DNA of 24,485 nucleotides from JALXDT01 sp964634755 (lineage in GTDB: Bacteria; Acidobacteriota; Aminicenantia; JAMOAD01). The position numbers and the translations under genes were made by a program. Positions 23,081 to 24,485 of this stretch are shown piece by piece. Position 1 is the stretch's first letter. Every line of letters begins with the position of its first letter. The stretch spans positions 1 to 24,485 of the forward strand of contig CAZWJH010000031.1 in assembly GCA_964634755.1 (NCBI GenBank). The letters run 5' to 3'. The notes beneath the pieces are model-generated. The model searched no databases. It was not told the DNA's origin and worked only from the letters and a program-made list of their open reading frames with translations.

Positions 23081-23109
23081 TTTATATCAAATTTTTACAT
23101 AATAGTCAA
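23081..23109 (-). promoter_or_regulatory. Sigma70-type promoter for the tRNA gene
   Basis: Minus strand: TTGACT (23109-23104), a 17-nt spacer and TATAAA (23086-23081). Six bases separate the -10 from the first base of mature tRNA, so the transcript should begin at, or within a base or two of, the tRNA 5' end. Confidence 0.65.
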
Positions 23110-23120
23110 TCTAAAATTAT

Positions 23121-24413
23121 CTACTTTTTAAATCTCTTCAATACATCTTTAACTGCATCTTTATGCAGCATTATGGTCAGCATTTTTAATTTAATATAAT
23201 CTTCTCTATAAAAAAGATAACCTTTAAACTTGCCTCTTCTTGCTGCTCTTGCAGAATCTTTAATAAGGAACCAATCTCTTCCTCCCACTCTTGTATAGCC
23301 AATAAGATGAATTCCATGGTCATCTCCTGTTGTGCGATTATATATTCTGAATTCTCTGGAGTCTTGATTTATATACTCATACGGAATATCAAAGGTTGGG
23401 ACAACAGCTATGTCTTCTTCTCCATAATAACCAGGCTCAGAAACATCCCCACCAATAGTTAAAGAATAGCCATTTTTAATAGCTCTTTTTATTATTTTAT
23501 AAAAGACATCAAGAGGCACATTGTGATAATCCTTACTATGCCACCAATTATCTTCCACTTTAAACTCACCTTTTGTATAAAAGGGAATTGATTTTGTGGA
23601 CATAAAACCAACATAATCATCAAGATTTACTTTCACAACATCCTTAAGAAAACTCTTTGGAGTATATGTTTTTCCTTTATAAGTAAAAGTCTCGGGAGGC
23701 TCTCCTAAATACTTGTTTAATATAATTTTAATATGGGCAATTACCTCATTCTCATCCCAATAGCCATTTGACTTTATAAAATTCAAGAAATTTTTCATTT
23801 CCCTATACATTTGCGAATGATTGTGTCTTCCGTCTTTTCTGAGAACACCTTTGTAAACACTTTCGGGAACAATTCCATATTTTTTCCAAATTCTTATCAG
23901 AGCATTTGATTCAGATCCTTGTCCAAAAACAGAATTACCTCTTGTTTTTACAAAACCTCTTGCCTTTTCAACATATTCATAATAAGCAGTAAACATTTCA
24001 GAGAGTTTTAATTTCTGGCCCGTAATCCTGTAAATTTCGGATTCCATAAAAGAGGTCGCGGAGAAATCCCAGCATGTACCTGTTAAATACTGTGCAACCG
24101 GCGGATTATGCCATACCTGTTTGAAAACTTTCGGGGATGCAGGTTTCTTAATTTTTGAAACATCAAATCTTATAATCTTTCTGTTCTCTCTCTCTTTTTT
24201 CTTTTCTTCTTTGATTTTCTTGATGATTGCAGCTGTTTTTTCTCTTTCTTTTTTAGCTTTTGCTTTGTCTTGTTCAATCATCTCCTTAATTACTTTGTCA
24301 GGCACATACTTTACATACTTAATTTTGTCCTTATGATGACCGGCAAGCGCAAAATTTGTAATTAAACCAAAAATCAAGAGAACTGAAATAAATAGAGATA
24401 AAGATTTTCTCAT
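23121..24413 (-). CDS. Secreted C1-family (papain-fold) cysteine peptidase
   Basis: A 430-aa exported protein with a signal peptide (about residues 1-24, ending ALAG). A very charged, probably helical propeptide (about 28-90) precedes the papain-fold catalytic domain. The oxyanion-hole Gln (Q108) and nucleophile Cys in TGTCWDFSA (C114) have exactly the papain Q-x5-C spacing. The catalytic His is H366 in DHGIHLIGY, six residues before the conserved GY. The third residue, normally Asn in KNSW, is Asp here (IKDSA, D386). The fold is nearer the bleomycin-hydrolase-like bacterial group, with large insertions between Cys and His. It probably acts in the periplasm or outside the cell. AAGGAGG lies 6 nt before the ATG, and a strong promoter is upstream. 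Confidence 0.85.
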   Translation of the reverse strand: MRKSLSLFISVLLIFGLITNFALAGHHKDKIKYVKYVPDKVIKEMIEQDKAKAKKEREKTAAIIKKIKEEKKKERENRKIIRFDVSKIKKPASPKVFKQVWHNPPVAQYLTGTCWDFSATSFMESEIYRITGQKLKLSEMFTAYYEYVEKARGFVKTRGNSVFGQGSESNALIRIWKKYGIVPESVYKGVLRKDGRHNHSQMYREMKNFLNFIKSNGYWDENEVIAHIKIILNKYLGEPPETFTYKGKTYTPKSFLKDVVKVNLDDYVGFMSTKSIPFYTKGEFKVEDNWWHSKDYHNVPLDVFYKIIKRAIKNGYSLTIGGDVSEPGYYGEEDIAVVPTFDIPYEYINQDSREFRIYNRTTGDDHGIHLIGYTRVGGRDWFLIKDSARAARRGKFKGYLFYREDYIKLKMLTIMLHKDAVKDVLKRFKK

Positions 24414-24439
24414 AAAACACCTCCTTACTATTAATAAAA

Positions 24440-24468
24440 ATTATATAGCAACTAACCCTTAAAATCAA
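24440..24468 (-). promoter_or_regulatory. Sigma70-type promoter for the C1 peptidase gene
   Basis: Minus strand: TTGATT (24468-24463), a 17-nt spacer and a perfect TATAAT (24445-24440). The leader would be about 20 nt and holds AAGGAGG (24426-24420) before the ATG at 24413. Confidence 0.7.
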
Positions 24469-24485
24469 TTTTTCTTTTTTCTTTT

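Overview
The window comes from an AT-rich, tightly packed bacterial chromosome (about one third G+C by eye). The organism is Gram-negative: it has a signal-peptide-bearing outer-membrane beta-barrel ending in aromatic residues. It is motile, with a basal-body/export operon, and it carries a TatA translocase subunit. The flagellar order flgB-flgC-fliE-fliF-fliG-fliH-fliI-fliJ-motE-like-fliK, a TonB-receptor-like barrel, an ATP-type PEP carboxykinase and a tRNA without encoded CCA fit a deep-branching low-GC phylum. I cannot name the phylum with confidence.

Layout. (1) 50-1260 (+): tatA overlapping a coiled-coil SAM methyltransferase. (2) 1343-5257 (+): pckA, a P-loop kinase-like protein and an M2-like lipoprotein metallopeptidase, behind a strong sigma70-type promoter. 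(3) 5262-13221 (-): a ten-gene flagellar operon whose only evident upstream signal is a sigma54-like -24/-12 element. (4) 13366-16754 (-): an outer-membrane barrel, comF and a DksA/TraR-type zinc-finger gene. (5) 16904-18256 (+): a neurotransmitter:sodium-symporter-family transporter. (6) 18330-22264 (+): a processive membrane glycosyltransferase, an unrecognised 210-aa protein and a radical SAM protein with a B12-domain-like N-terminal half, apparently one operon. (7) 22265-23074 (-): a C4 zinc-ribbon coiled-coil protein directly behind a CAT-anticodon tRNA. (8) 23121-24413 (-): a secreted papain-fold (C1) peptidase.

How the genes work together. The flagellar operon encodes the proximal rod (FlgB, FlgC), rod/MS-ring junction (FliE), MS ring (FliF), rotor/switch (FliG), export ATPase complex (FliH, FliI, FliJ), a MotE/MgtE-N-like helper and the hook-length protein FliK. 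Genes overlap by 1-20 nt or lie 2-8 nt apart, and several Shine-Dalgarno sites sit inside the upstream gene. The zinc-ribbon protein belongs to the family of Helicobacter HP0958, which is tied to sigma54 and flagellar expression, so it may be functionally linked to the sigma54-like site. The least explained unit is the glycosyltransferase / unknown / radical SAM operon.

No stretch over 300 bases lacks a gene. The longest gaps are 16755-16903 (divergent promoters) and 13222-13365 (sigma54-like site). I found no convincing intrinsic terminators, insertion sequences, CRISPR arrays, riboswitches or attachment sites. Two convergent gene pairs are 4 nt and 0 nt apart.
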